Source: Cryomorphaceae bacterium 1068
GTDB lineage: Bacteria; Bacteroidota; Bacteroidia; Flavobacteriales_D; Cryomorphaceae
NCBI GenBank assembly: GCA_027214385.1
Contig: JAPVXR010000001.1
Span: 310,001 to 374,000, forward strand
Length of the DNA: 64,000 bases
Reading direction: 5' to 3'
Shown here: in pieces, positions 53,444 to 60,792 of the stretch
Layout of the letters: each line of letters starts with the position of its first letter
How positions within the stretch are numbered: position 1 is the first letter of the stretch
Translations under genes and position numbers: made by a program
The notes under the pieces: model-generated
Databases searched by the model: none
What the model was told of the DNA's origin: nothing
What the model saw: only the letters and a program-made list of their open reading frames with translations

Positions 53444-54862
53444 CTAGTCAACAATTTTCTCAGGCATCCCATACTTATCTATCAAATAAATAAGCGAAGT
53501 CATAGTAGCCGCTCCTAGTTCGAGTTCTCGCTGATTGACATTCTCGAAAACATCGTTCTCGGTGTGGTGCACATCAAAATAGCGCTGCGAGTCAGGTACG
53601 AAACCAATAAGTGGAGTTCCCGATTCTTTTAAAGGATTAATGTCTACACCTCCGTAGCCTTTTCTGATAAAGTGAACATTGTAGGGCTCAAAAAGCGAAA
53701 CCCATTCGGCGAGGTAGTCTATTTCAGCAGATGAGGCGTCTACGGTAAATCCTCTCGGGGTGAATCCTCCACGGTCACTTTCCATTGCAGCAAGATGATC
53801 GTCTCCTCTTTCTCGACAGTATTCGGCGTAAGCTCTACCACCTCTGGCTCCGTTTTCTTCATTCATAAAGAAGACGCACCTGATTGTGTGTCTGGGTTTT
53901 AACCCTGATTCTTTCATGATTCTCAGCACTTCCAATGATTGAATGACGCCTGTTCCATCATCGTGGGCTCCTTCGCCAACATCCCAGCTATCTAGGTGAC
54001 CGCCGATGGTGATTACCTTATTGGGAAATTCTGAGCCCGTAATTTCACCAACCACATTGTGAGATTCCACATCTGGATGAAATTCGCAATTGGCTTCCAT
54101 CACAATTCGAGCTGATCCGTTTTTTTCGATATGTTGGGAAAGAGCATAAGAGGCATTTGTGCTCAAGGCAAGGGCGGGTATGCTGTCGGTTTCTCCTGAA
54201 TAATACATCACACCCGTGTGAGGGAAATCATCGGCTCTCAGTCCCAGTGAGCGCATCACGAATCCAATTGCTCCTTTTTCGGAGGCTACAGAGGGGCCTC
54301 GAACGCGTCCACCAGAACATCCGCTGTAAGCGCTAAATGTGCTGATGAGTTTGGCGTTCATCCCTTGATTCAGAAAAACGATTTTTCCCTCAAGGGAACC
54401 TTCGGGCGCGTCCTTTAAGGCTTGCATCGTTTCAAATTCTACTACTTCCGCTTCCAGCGGGCCATCCGTTCCTACGCTGAATCCCAAAGCCAAAACCTTT
54501 AACGGTGTTCGGTCGGGAAGGAGGTAGCAAGTCTCTTCTTCGCCACGAGTCCATTTCTGAACCATCACGGGCTCTTTCCAGACTTTGTCAAAGCCGTAAG
54601 ACTCCATTTTGGCTTGTGACCATCGAACCGCTTTCTCGGCACCTTCGCTACCACTAAGTCGATTTCCAACATCTTTGCAGAGTTGTCGCAGGTTTTCATA
54701 GGCCTGACCTTCCGTTAGCGCCATATCATAGATTTCTCTGATTTTTAGGCTATCACCTTGTGCGAAAGCTGAGCAAGCTATGAATATGGCGAAGCCAATG
54801 GCAAGCCATTTAAAAAGATGACTTGGGCTGGAACAAAGATCGATGCGTGCAGTTTTATTCAT
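53444..54862 (-). CDS. M28 family metallopeptidase (carboxypeptidase Q-like)
   Basis: 472 aa exported peptidase. Signal peptide (WLAIGFAIFIACSAFAQG, about 19-36), a PA-domain insert (about 130-270), and the M28 zinc site: GGHLDSWDVGEGAHDDGTG (His and Asp ligands), EENGARGGRAY (Glu pair), MESDRGGF, and a late His in VHHTENDVFENV. Cleaves dipeptides or amino acids from N-termini in the periplasm. It stands alone; about 105 bases without features (53338-53443) separate it from the AIM24 gene, and it is divergent from the nitroreductase gene. Confidence 0.9.
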   Translation of the reverse strand: MNKTARIDLCSSPSHLFKWLAIGFAIFIACSAFAQGDSLKIREIYDMALTEGQAYENLRQLCKDVGNRLSGSEGAEKAVRWSQAKMESYGFDKVWKEPVMVQKWTRGEEETCYLLPDRTPLKVLALGFSVGTDGPLEAEVVEFETMQALKDAPEGSLEGKIVFLNQGMNAKLISTFSAYSGCSGGRVRGPSVASEKGAIGFVMRSLGLRADDFPHTGVMYYSGETDSIPALALSTNASYALSQHIEKNGSARIVMEANCEFHPDVESHNVVGEITGSEFPNKVITIGGHLDSWDVGEGAHDDGTGVIQSLEVLRIMKESGLKPRHTIRCVFFMNEENGARGGRAYAEYCRERGDDHLAAMESDRGGFTPRGFTVDASSAEIDYLAEWVSLFEPYNVHFIRKGYGGVDINPLKESGTPLIGFVPDSQRYFDVHHTENDVFENVNQRELELGAATMTSLIYLIDKYGMPEKIVD

Positions 54863-54878
54863 GGTTTGCGAATTAACC

Positions 54879-54886
54879 TAATTTTG
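54879..54886 (+). promoter_or_regulatory. -7 promoter box before the nitroreductase gene
   Basis: TAATTTTG, matching TAnnTTTG, 20 bases upstream of the ATG at 54907. No TTG at the normal -33 distance. Confidence 0.45.
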
Positions 54887-54906
54887 TCGGAATATTTATT
54901 GAAGAA

Positions 54907-55494
54907 ATGAGATACAACCTCAGCGAAATAACCGAATTGATAAGAAACAGGAGAACTATCTATCCTGAACAATATACTGAAAGAGTGGTTCAGCGTGATA
55001 TGCTTGAAACCATACTTACCAACGGACTTTGGGCTCCGACTCACGGAAAAACACAACCTTGGAGATTTAAAGTGTATACCGGAGAGGGTATAGCAGGCTT
55101 GTCTCAAAAGATGTTGAATCTTTATAAATCTCTAATCCCCGAGGAGGATTTTAAAGAGGTCAAATACAAAAGAATCGAGTCCAGGATTGAAAAGACTTCA
55201 GCACTTGTGCTCCTATCAATGAAGCGAACACCAGACACAAAAATCCCTGAATTGGAAGAAATTGAAGCGGTAAGCTGTGCTGCCCAAAACATCATGTTAA
55301 CGGCTGCAGCTTATGGTTTGGGAACTTTTTGGTCTTCGCCAAAATTTCTCTACACTGAAGAAGCAAATGCCTCTTTTGGTCTGGACAAAAACGATAAGAT
55401 TCTCGGGCTCTTTTATTTCGGCTATCCTTCCGGTGATTGGCCAAAAAGTCACCGAAAGCCTTTGGAGTTTGTTACGGAGTGGATTGATGGCTAA
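54907..55494 (+). CDS. nitroreductase family protein
   Basis: 195 aa. FMN-binding nitroreductase fold: ITELIRNRRTIYPEQYTERV with the Arg-Arg-Thr cluster near 12-18, NGLWAPTHGKTQPWRF (about 39-54), AVSCAAQNIMLTAAAYGLGT (about 121-140), and LGLFYFGYPSGDWPKSHRK. Reduces nitro compounds or quinone-type substrates with NAD(P)H. Its stop overlaps the next small gene by 8 bases. Confidence 0.92.
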   Translation: MRYNLSEITELIRNRRTIYPEQYTERVVQRDMLETILTNGLWAPTHGKTQPWRFKVYTGEGIAGLSQKMLNLYKSLIPEEDFKEVKYKRIESRIEKTSALVLLSMKRTPDTKIPELEEIEAVSCAAQNIMLTAAAYGLGTFWSSPKFLYTEEANASFGLDKNDKILGLFYFGYPSGDWPKSHRKPLEFVTEWIDG

Positions 55495-55834
55495 GAAACC
55501 CGTCAAATACGCCAACTTTGAGCCTCACCACAAGCAGAGGAACTTCACCGTTTTCTACTTTTACGCCAAGGATCACGCTGATTATTTTGAGGCTTTGTTG
55601 CTTGAAAATGAGATTCCTTTCGAACGAGGGGCAGGTCAGGATATGGTTAGAAGGCATTTGATCGGAGTACACCGTACTTATCAGGAGAAGGCTGAAATAT
55701 TGAACGATGAGGTTGGGAATTACTACCGCAAGCCATTTTTAGGAACCAACGCAATGCGCAATTTCGTACTAGTCTTTACGTTGGTGGTGATAGCATTTGC
55801 CTTGATTGGTTATTTTTTGCGCCAAAACGGGTAA
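55487..55834 (+). CDS. small protein with C-terminal membrane helix
   Basis: 115 aa from the ATG at 55487, which lies 8 bases inside the nitroreductase gene; the longer frame to 55313 is antisense-like noise within that gene. Soluble part: FTVFYFYAKDHADYFEALLL and ENEIPFERGAGQ, reminiscent of DUF2007-type signal-transducing domains, then a membrane helix near 92-110 and a short basic tail. Unknown function; co-transcribed with the nitroreductase. Confidence 0.72.
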   Translation: MAKKPVKYANFEPHHKQRNFTVFYFYAKDHADYFEALLLENEIPFERGAGQDMVRRHLIGVHRTYQEKAEILNDEVGNYYRKPFLGTNAMRNFVLVFTLVVIAFALIGYFLRQNG

Positions 55835-55885
55835 CTTCTAATTTGTTTTCACAGTATATAAAGCGGAATCCAATCCCTGCAAGGA

Positions 55886-56992
55886 ATGAAACTATCCCCT
55901 TTAATCCTTCTGGCACTCTTGGTGTCACTTTCTTCTTTTGGCGAAGGCGATCCTGTAAGACGGGATACAGCTTCGGCTATGGTCGTTTATGATGCTGAAG
56001 TAAAATTCGTACCAAGGGCAGATTACTCAGCTGCCCACTATGAAAATGTTATTGATTCATTGGTTTTACTAGATACGGTTCCCGTATCGCTGATCAAGCA
56101 ATTGAGCATTTATAAAACTCTTTCTGAAAAAGAACCCTCGGATCTTCCTTTCGTTATTGACAGCATTTTCGAGTCGAGTGAAGTGAATCAAAATGCTTTG
56201 AATGCAGTCAATATTTATATGACTGCTGTTGATAGAGCCGTTGTGAAACCTTCGGGATTTGAGTTATACGTTCCTGCAGATAATAGCCCTTATCCGGCCA
56301 ATGCATTCTATGAAGAATGGAATACTCAAGTGCCCAACCCATTCCGAAATAAGCTCACGAAATTCGATTCGACTCTTACATTATTATTGGTTGATAGTCT
56401 TTCGAACTGTGGTTTTCAAACCCCTTTTAACGGCGTGGTGACCAGTCATTTTGGCTGGCGTTACGGAAGAAATCACAACGGTATTGACATTGATCTCGAA
56501 GTTTGGGATCCTGTTCACTCGGCATTTCCGGGTGTAGTTCGGGTAGCTCGATACTACAAGGGATTTGGTAGAGTGGTAGTAGTAAGGCATCACAACGGAC
56601 TGGAAACGCTTTATGCACACCTTCATCGATTTAAAGTGAAGCCGGGTGATATTGTAGAAGCAGGAGATGTAGTAGGTTTGGGCGGTAGCTCAGGAAATTC
56701 TACAGGATCTCACCTCCATTTTGAAGTCCGTTTCCAAGGCGTTCCTATCAAGCCTTCACAAATTATTAATTTCAAAACGAACGAGCTGCGCAGCAATGTT
56801 ATCCAGCTCAGTCGGTCGGGTGCATTTCTGGCTGCCGTTCCTGAAATGAACGAGTATCAAGTAAAAAAAGGTGATTACCTTTATCGAGTTGCTCGCCTTT
56901 TCGGATTATCTGTTGAAGAGCTTTGTGCTATGAACGGGTTGAAAAGTACCGAATCACTTAAGGTGGGCCAAAAGTTGATAGTTGGCACTTAA
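55886..56992 (+). CDS. M23 family metallopeptidase with LysM domain
   Basis: 368 aa. Signal peptide (about 1-18), an N-terminal region of about 150 residues, then a peptidase M23 (LytM) domain: FGWRYGRNHNGIDIDLEV (His and Asp zinc ligands near 193-197), TLYAHLHRFKVKPGD, and GNSTGSHLHFEVRF (third His). The last 45 residues form a LysM repeat (YQVKKGDYLYRVARLFGLSV). Cleaves peptidoglycan cross-bridges or activates amidases at the wall. Its TAA shares one base with the next ATG. Confidence 0.93.
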   Translation: MKLSPLILLALLVSLSSFGEGDPVRRDTASAMVVYDAEVKFVPRADYSAAHYENVIDSLVLLDTVPVSLIKQLSIYKTLSEKEPSDLPFVIDSIFESSEVNQNALNAVNIYMTAVDRAVVKPSGFELYVPADNSPYPANAFYEEWNTQVPNPFRNKLTKFDSTLTLLLVDSLSNCGFQTPFNGVVTSHFGWRYGRNHNGIDIDLEVWDPVHSAFPGVVRVARYYKGFGRVVVVRHHNGLETLYAHLHRFKVKPGDIVEAGDVVGLGGSSGNSTGSHLHFEVRFQGVPIKPSQIINFKTNELRSNVIQLSRSGAFLAAVPEMNEYQVKKGDYLYRVARLFGLSVEELCAMNGLKSTESLKVGQKLIVGT

Positions 56993-57762
56993 TGCGGATT
57001 CGAGTAGGTCTAATTTTATTTCTTCTTTCAGTTCTTTTTTCGTCCCTTCAAGCTCAGAAGGTGCCACCCAAGCTTAGTTTTGGTGTGGAGATACGTTTGT
57101 TACAAAATTTCGGAGTATTAAATTTAGATAGTGTGGTATTGGTAGATGCCGATAATCAATTCCGAAGCGTTTATGAATTTGCAGGTGGCTTTGGATTTGG
57201 CGGGGTCGTTAGAGTTAAGCTTACCGATGTTTGGAATATTGAAACAGGTATTAACTATACCCGTCAGCGGTATGAACTCAATTTTCGTGATCTCGTTACG
57301 GGAGCAACAGATCAATCCTTTCTAAATATCATTTCTTATGAGATCCCTTTGAAGGGACTCGTATACATTCGTTTAGGCGAAAAACTTTTTGCGAATGTGG
57401 CATTAGGAGTTTCTGCCAACTTCATTGCCAGTAATGTGGAAGTATTTGGCCTCGGAAACACATATTCTTTTGGAGGCTTGAGCAATAGGGTTCTGAATGG
57501 CGCAATACTCGGTGGAGTAGGGGCAGAGTTTCGAACGGAGGAGGACGGTTACTTCTATTTGGGCGGATCTTTTCATCAGCCGTTTGACGACATTATGACT
57601 GCTCAGGTCAATTACCAAAGAGATGGAATTCCTCCCGGTTATGCTGCCAGAGGAGTGATAGAAGGGGCTTACTTCGCAATCGATTTTCGGTATTTCTTTC
57701 CTGTAAAGGAAGATAAGCGACCAAAGGTTAGAGTGGTTAAGCCCGATTGGAAAAACATGTAA
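56992..57762 (+). CDS. outer-membrane beta-barrel protein
   Basis: 256 aa. Signal peptide (about 1-21, ending LQAQ), then alternating amphipathic strands with PorT-like features: FGGVVRVKLTDVWNIETGIN, EIPLKGLVYIRLGEK, VGAEFRTEEDGYFYLGG, and a near-C-terminal aromatic strand YFAIDFRYFFPV followed by a basic tail. A small outer-membrane barrel; role unknown. Coupled to the M23 peptidase gene (TAATG). Ends at a strong bidirectional terminator. Confidence 0.8.
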   Translation: MRIRVGLILFLLSVLFSSLQAQKVPPKLSFGVEIRLLQNFGVLNLDSVVLVDADNQFRSVYEFAGGFGFGGVVRVKLTDVWNIETGINYTRQRYELNFRDLVTGATDQSFLNIISYEIPLKGLVYIRLGEKLFANVALGVSANFIASNVEVFGLGNTYSFGGLSNRVLNGAILGGVGAEFRTEEDGYFYLGGSFHQPFDDIMTAQVNYQRDGIPPGYAARGVIEGAYFAIDFRYFFPVKEDKRPKVRVVKPDWKNM

Positions 57763-57767
57763 AAAAA

Positions 57768-57799
57768 GAAAGCCATCGTGCAGGGCACGATGGCTTTTT
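57768..57799. terminator. bidirectional intrinsic terminator
   Basis: AAAGCCATCGTGC (57769-57781) / GCACGATGGCTTT (57785-57797), perfect 13-bp stem, loop AGG, A run before and T run after. Serves the barrel gene and the convergent yceI gene. Confidence 0.9.
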
Positions 57800-57817
57800 C
57801 AATGATTTCAATTCAAA

Positions 57818-58426
57818 TTATTTTGTCGCAGAAAGAACAAAGGTCAAACCAACTTCATCGTAGATAGTCTTGTCTCCAAGGTCTTCGAAGAAAGAACCTG
57901 ACCCGTAGCGAATATCGTACTTGGCACGGTCAAATTCGGCGCTGCCATTTGAAACCAAGCCAGAACCTTTCATAGCGATCAATCCTTCGAATTCGATTTC
58001 GTGACTGATTCCTTTCAAAGTCAATGTTCCTTTGATTTTGTAATTCGGCTCTCTGTCTTTCGCTCCTGCAATTGGAGTGAATGAAGTGGCAACGAACTTA
58101 CCCGTTGGGTGAGCTTCTACACCAAAAAAGTCAGCTGATTTTAAGTGACCGACTAATTTCATATTCGTCCCTTCATCCTCCAAGTCTGTGCAGACGATTG
58201 AGTTCATGTCGATATCGAATGTAGCTGCTACAGGCATTCCATTCTCCACAGTTACCGTTCCACTTTTAATCGCGAGAGTCCCGGTGTGTTCTCCTGTTAC
58301 TTTTTTACCTGTCCAGAAAATTGTGCTTTTTTCAGCGTTCACGGTATAGATTTCTTTTTCTCCCGATCCTGCAATTACTGCTGCGCTAAGAAGAGCTGCT
58401 GCCAAAAATGTTACTGTTTTTTTCAT
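57818..58426 (-). CDS. YceI family periplasmic protein
   Basis: 202 aa. Signal peptide (about 1-19) followed by the YceI lipocalin-like domain: YTVNAEKSTIFWTGKKVTGE, TLAIKSGTVTVENG, TGKFVATSFTPI, IKGTLTLKGISHEIEF, and the C-terminal 'DIRYGSGSFFEDLGDKTIYD'. Binds a polyisoprenoid or quinone-like lipid in the periplasm; induced by stress in other bacteria. It starts 15 bases after the marR stop, so the MarR regulator should control it as well as itself. Confidence 0.93.
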   Translation of the reverse strand: MKKTVTFLAAALLSAAVIAGSGEKEIYTVNAEKSTIFWTGKKVTGEHTGTLAIKSGTVTVENGMPVAATFDIDMNSIVCTDLEDEGTNMKLVGHLKSADFFGVEAHPTGKFVATSFTPIAGAKDREPNYKIKGTLTLKGISHEIEFEGLIAMKGSGLVSNGSAEFDRAKYDIRYGSGSFFEDLGDKTIYDEVGLTFVLSATK

Positions 58427-58441
58427 GTTTTAAGTGTTGAT

Positions 58442-58900
58442 TTATTCTATTGATCTGAGTTTATCGAGGAGCTCATTTAGTTGTTCTGCCTCTTTTGTTG
58501 TTAAAGATTTTTTATGATTTTCATGTAGAGTCGCCATCTCCTTAGTAGCTGCCTCCAGCACTTCTAGTCCTTTTTTATTAATAATCACATCCACTTTTCT
58601 TCTGTCCGCCTTACAGGCTTTTCGATCTACCAGCCCCTTCTTTCTCAAGGTTTCCACAATTCTGGAAGCATTCGAGCTTTTGTCTAACATTCGGTCAATT
58701 AAAAGGTTGACCGATGCAGCTTTTGGCAATTGTCCTCGCAAAATTCTCAATAGGTTGTATTGAGGTAGAGTGATATCGTACTTTCGAAAGAGCTTTCCCT
58801 CTTCATATTCCAACCATCTGGAAGTGTAAATGATGTTGACCACTAACTTTTCAAATTCCGACTGGAATTTCTTTTGGTGAATGGCTTCTTCAATTTTCAT
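58442..58900 (-). CDS. MarR family transcriptional regulator
   Basis: 152 aa from the ATG at 58900; the longer frame to 59017 runs through the promoter and is dropped. Winged-helix: YDITLPQYNLLRILRG, VNLLIDRMLDKSSNASRIVETLRKKG split near 78-103 as the recognition region, and LVDRKACKADRRKVDVIIN as the wing. It represses by binding a palindrome as a dimer; a perfect palindrome ATGTAGCTACAT sits between the promoter boxes 12 bases upstream. First gene of the marR-yceI operon. Confidence 0.92.
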   Translation of the reverse strand: MKIEEAIHQKKFQSEFEKLVVNIIYTSRWLEYEEGKLFRKYDITLPQYNLLRILRGQLPKAASVNLLIDRMLDKSSNASRIVETLRKKGLVDRKACKADRRKVDVIINKKGLEVLEAATKEMATLHENHKKSLTTKEAEQLNELLDKLRSIE

Positions 58901-58904
58901 GACG

Positions 58905-58935
58905 CAAATATATGTAGCTACATTAAAATACACAA
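58905..58935 (-). promoter_or_regulatory. marR-yceI promoter with palindromic operator
   Basis: Minus strand: TTG (58935-58933), 20-base spacer, TATATTTG (58912-58905). Inside the spacer and touching the -7 box lies the perfect 12-base palindrome ATGTAGCTACAT (58912-58923). A MarR dimer there would block RNA polymerase. The -7 box ends 4 bases before the ATG. Confidence 0.72.
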
Positions 58936-58984
58936 CACTAATGTGAAAATTTCTGAAATGAGTCGGCTGACTGACACCAATGGC

Positions 58985-58992
58985 TACATTTG
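58985..58992 (+). promoter_or_regulatory. -7 promoter box of the MutS-like gene
   Basis: TACATTTG, an exact TAnnTTTG, 6 bases before the GTG at 58999. The TTG inside this box (58990-58992) is the in-frame codon some gene callers would choose as start. The -33 box is not clear. Confidence 0.5.
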
Positions 58993-58998
58993 CCAACT

Positions 58999-60792
58999 GT
59001 GAATCCTGAGAAAACATACAATAAGATCTCGAAAGAGTATACAGCGAAGATTGCCGATTTGAAAAGGCGCATTGCTTTATACGGCTGGAGCAGACTCATT
59101 CTATTCATTATCGCCATAGCAGGTATATGGTACTTCAATGATCAGGTCAATGTAGCTATTGGTATAGGCGTTGTCTGTTTTGCGATTTTTCTGATTGTCG
59201 TGCGACGGCATGTTGATTTGAAAGCTGAGAGTGACAGATCCAGAAGGATCAGAAGCTACGCAGACTTTGAGATTTCTTTTTTAAGCGGAAAGACCAAAGG
59301 GTATGATACAGGGACAGAATTCATCGATCCAAGCCATCCGTATACTTCCGACCTCGATATATTCGGACCTTCATCAATTTTCGAATACTTGAACCGGACG
59401 AAGTCACGTCAGGCAAAGGGAATATTGGCCAATCTCTTAAGGAGAAATGAAACCGATCCCCGGGCCATTCTTGAGAGAAGGGAGCTCATCAAAGAATTCG
59501 GTAATAAGCCGGAATTCATTTTTAACTATTTGGCAGTGGCTGAAATAGCGGAAGAAGAAAGGATTTCCGAATCGAGTTCAACTGCTCCAGGCGCTATTAA
59601 AGCTTATCCGAAATGGGCAATGGTTTTACTCACGTTGATTTTGCCCGCAATTATGCTTTCGCTCACACTGATTTTTATCCTTGACCTGATTGAGTGGGCT
59701 GTTTATTTTCAGTTGGTTCTGTTGTCAGCAATCCCTGTTATGGTCTTCCTGAAAAAGAACATGACGGATTTCAAGACCTATGAGGACAGATTGAAAACGG
59801 CTGCTGCCTACAACAATTCTTTGGCTTTGTTAAGAGGCCATGAGGCAAAATCAGATTCGCTCAAAGAGCTATTCCATAACGCCGACTTGGCAAAAAGTGA
59901 AGGTGCCCTTGAATCTCTCAAAAAGATTAACGGAGCGATAGATAGCCGAAACAATATTTTTGTCGGGATTATTCTGAATCTTTTGCTGCTTTGGGATTTT
60001 CAATGCCATAGACGCTTGGCAAATTGGGACCGCGAATGGTCCCAACGTTTCAACGGATGGATCGGGCTGGCTCATCAAATGGAAGCCCTTTTTTCGCAGT
60101 CGATCTACGTTCACAATCATCAGGGATTCCATTACCCCGAGCTAACAATTGAAAAAGAATTTATACTCCAAGAAGCCAACCACATTCTGCTCCATGAGAA
60201 TGGCGTTACGAATGACTTTTTGATTTCCGGCAAGCGCAAATTCATTATTGTTACAGGAGCTAATATGGCGGGAAAGAGTACTTTCTTGCGCACCGTAGGT
60301 ACCAATTTGCTTCTTGCAATGAGCGGACTTCCCGTCCCTGCAAAACTCATGCGCTTCCGTCCTACACAGATTTTTACCAGTATGGTCACTGCCGATAATT
60401 TGGGAGAAGGAGAATCTTATTTCTTCAGCGAACTGAAACGGTTGAAAGAACTCACAACTTATTTGGAGGAAGGAAAGGCTCTATTTGTGATATTGGATGA
60501 GATTTTAAAAGGAACCAATTCAGTAGATAAAGCTGAAGGATCTAGGCTTTTCATGGAGAAATTACTGGATTTACCCGCGCGTGGATTGATCGCCACTCAC
60601 GATCTCTCTCTCTGCGAGATGCAGAATGATCATCCCCAAGCTATTAAGAATTACTCCTTTGAGGTGGAATTCAGAAACGATGATTTGCACTTTGATTACA
60701 AGCTTCGAGAAGGAGTTTGTCAGAACATGAATGCTCGCTTCCTTTTGGAGCGAATGGGATTGACCAAAACTACCTCACCAATAAAGGGGTAG
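58999..60792 (+). CDS. membrane-anchored MutS-family ATPase
   Basis: 597 aa from GTG 58999. N-terminal membrane pair (about 31-70: SRLILFIIAIAGIWYFND then VAIGIGVVCFAIFLIVV) and a second pair near 210-252 bracket a cytoplasmic region that includes LADLLRR-like helices resembling MutS levers. C-terminal MutS ATPase with Walker A GANMAGKS (420-427), Walker B LFVILDE (495-501), and signature ANLGEGESYFFSEL-like DNLGEGESYFFSEL. It lacks the mismatch-recognition domain I and the clamp region of MutS. Such transmembrane MutS relatives are known in Bacteroidota but have no established role. It overlaps the convergent gene by 23 bases. Confidence 0.87.
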   Translation: MNPEKTYNKISKEYTAKIADLKRRIALYGWSRLILFIIAIAGIWYFNDQVNVAIGIGVVCFAIFLIVVRRHVDLKAESDRSRRIRSYADFEISFLSGKTKGYDTGTEFIDPSHPYTSDLDIFGPSSIFEYLNRTKSRQAKGILANLLRRNETDPRAILERRELIKEFGNKPEFIFNYLAVAEIAEEERISESSSTAPGAIKAYPKWAMVLLTLILPAIMLSLTLIFILDLIEWAVYFQLVLLSAIPVMVFLKKNMTDFKTYEDRLKTAAAYNNSLALLRGHEAKSDSLKELFHNADLAKSEGALESLKKINGAIDSRNNIFVGIILNLLLLWDFQCHRRLANWDREWSQRFNGWIGLAHQMEALFSQSIYVHNHQGFHYPELTIEKEFILQEANHILLHENGVTNDFLISGKRKFIIVTGANMAGKSTFLRTVGTNLLLAMSGLPVPAKLMRFRPTQIFTSMVTADNLGEGESYFFSELKRLKELTTYLEEGKALFVILDEILKGTNSVDKAEGSRLFMEKLLDLPARGLIATHDLSLCEMQNDHPQAIKNYSFEVEFRNDDLHFDYKLREGVCQNMNARFLLERMGLTKTTSPIKG

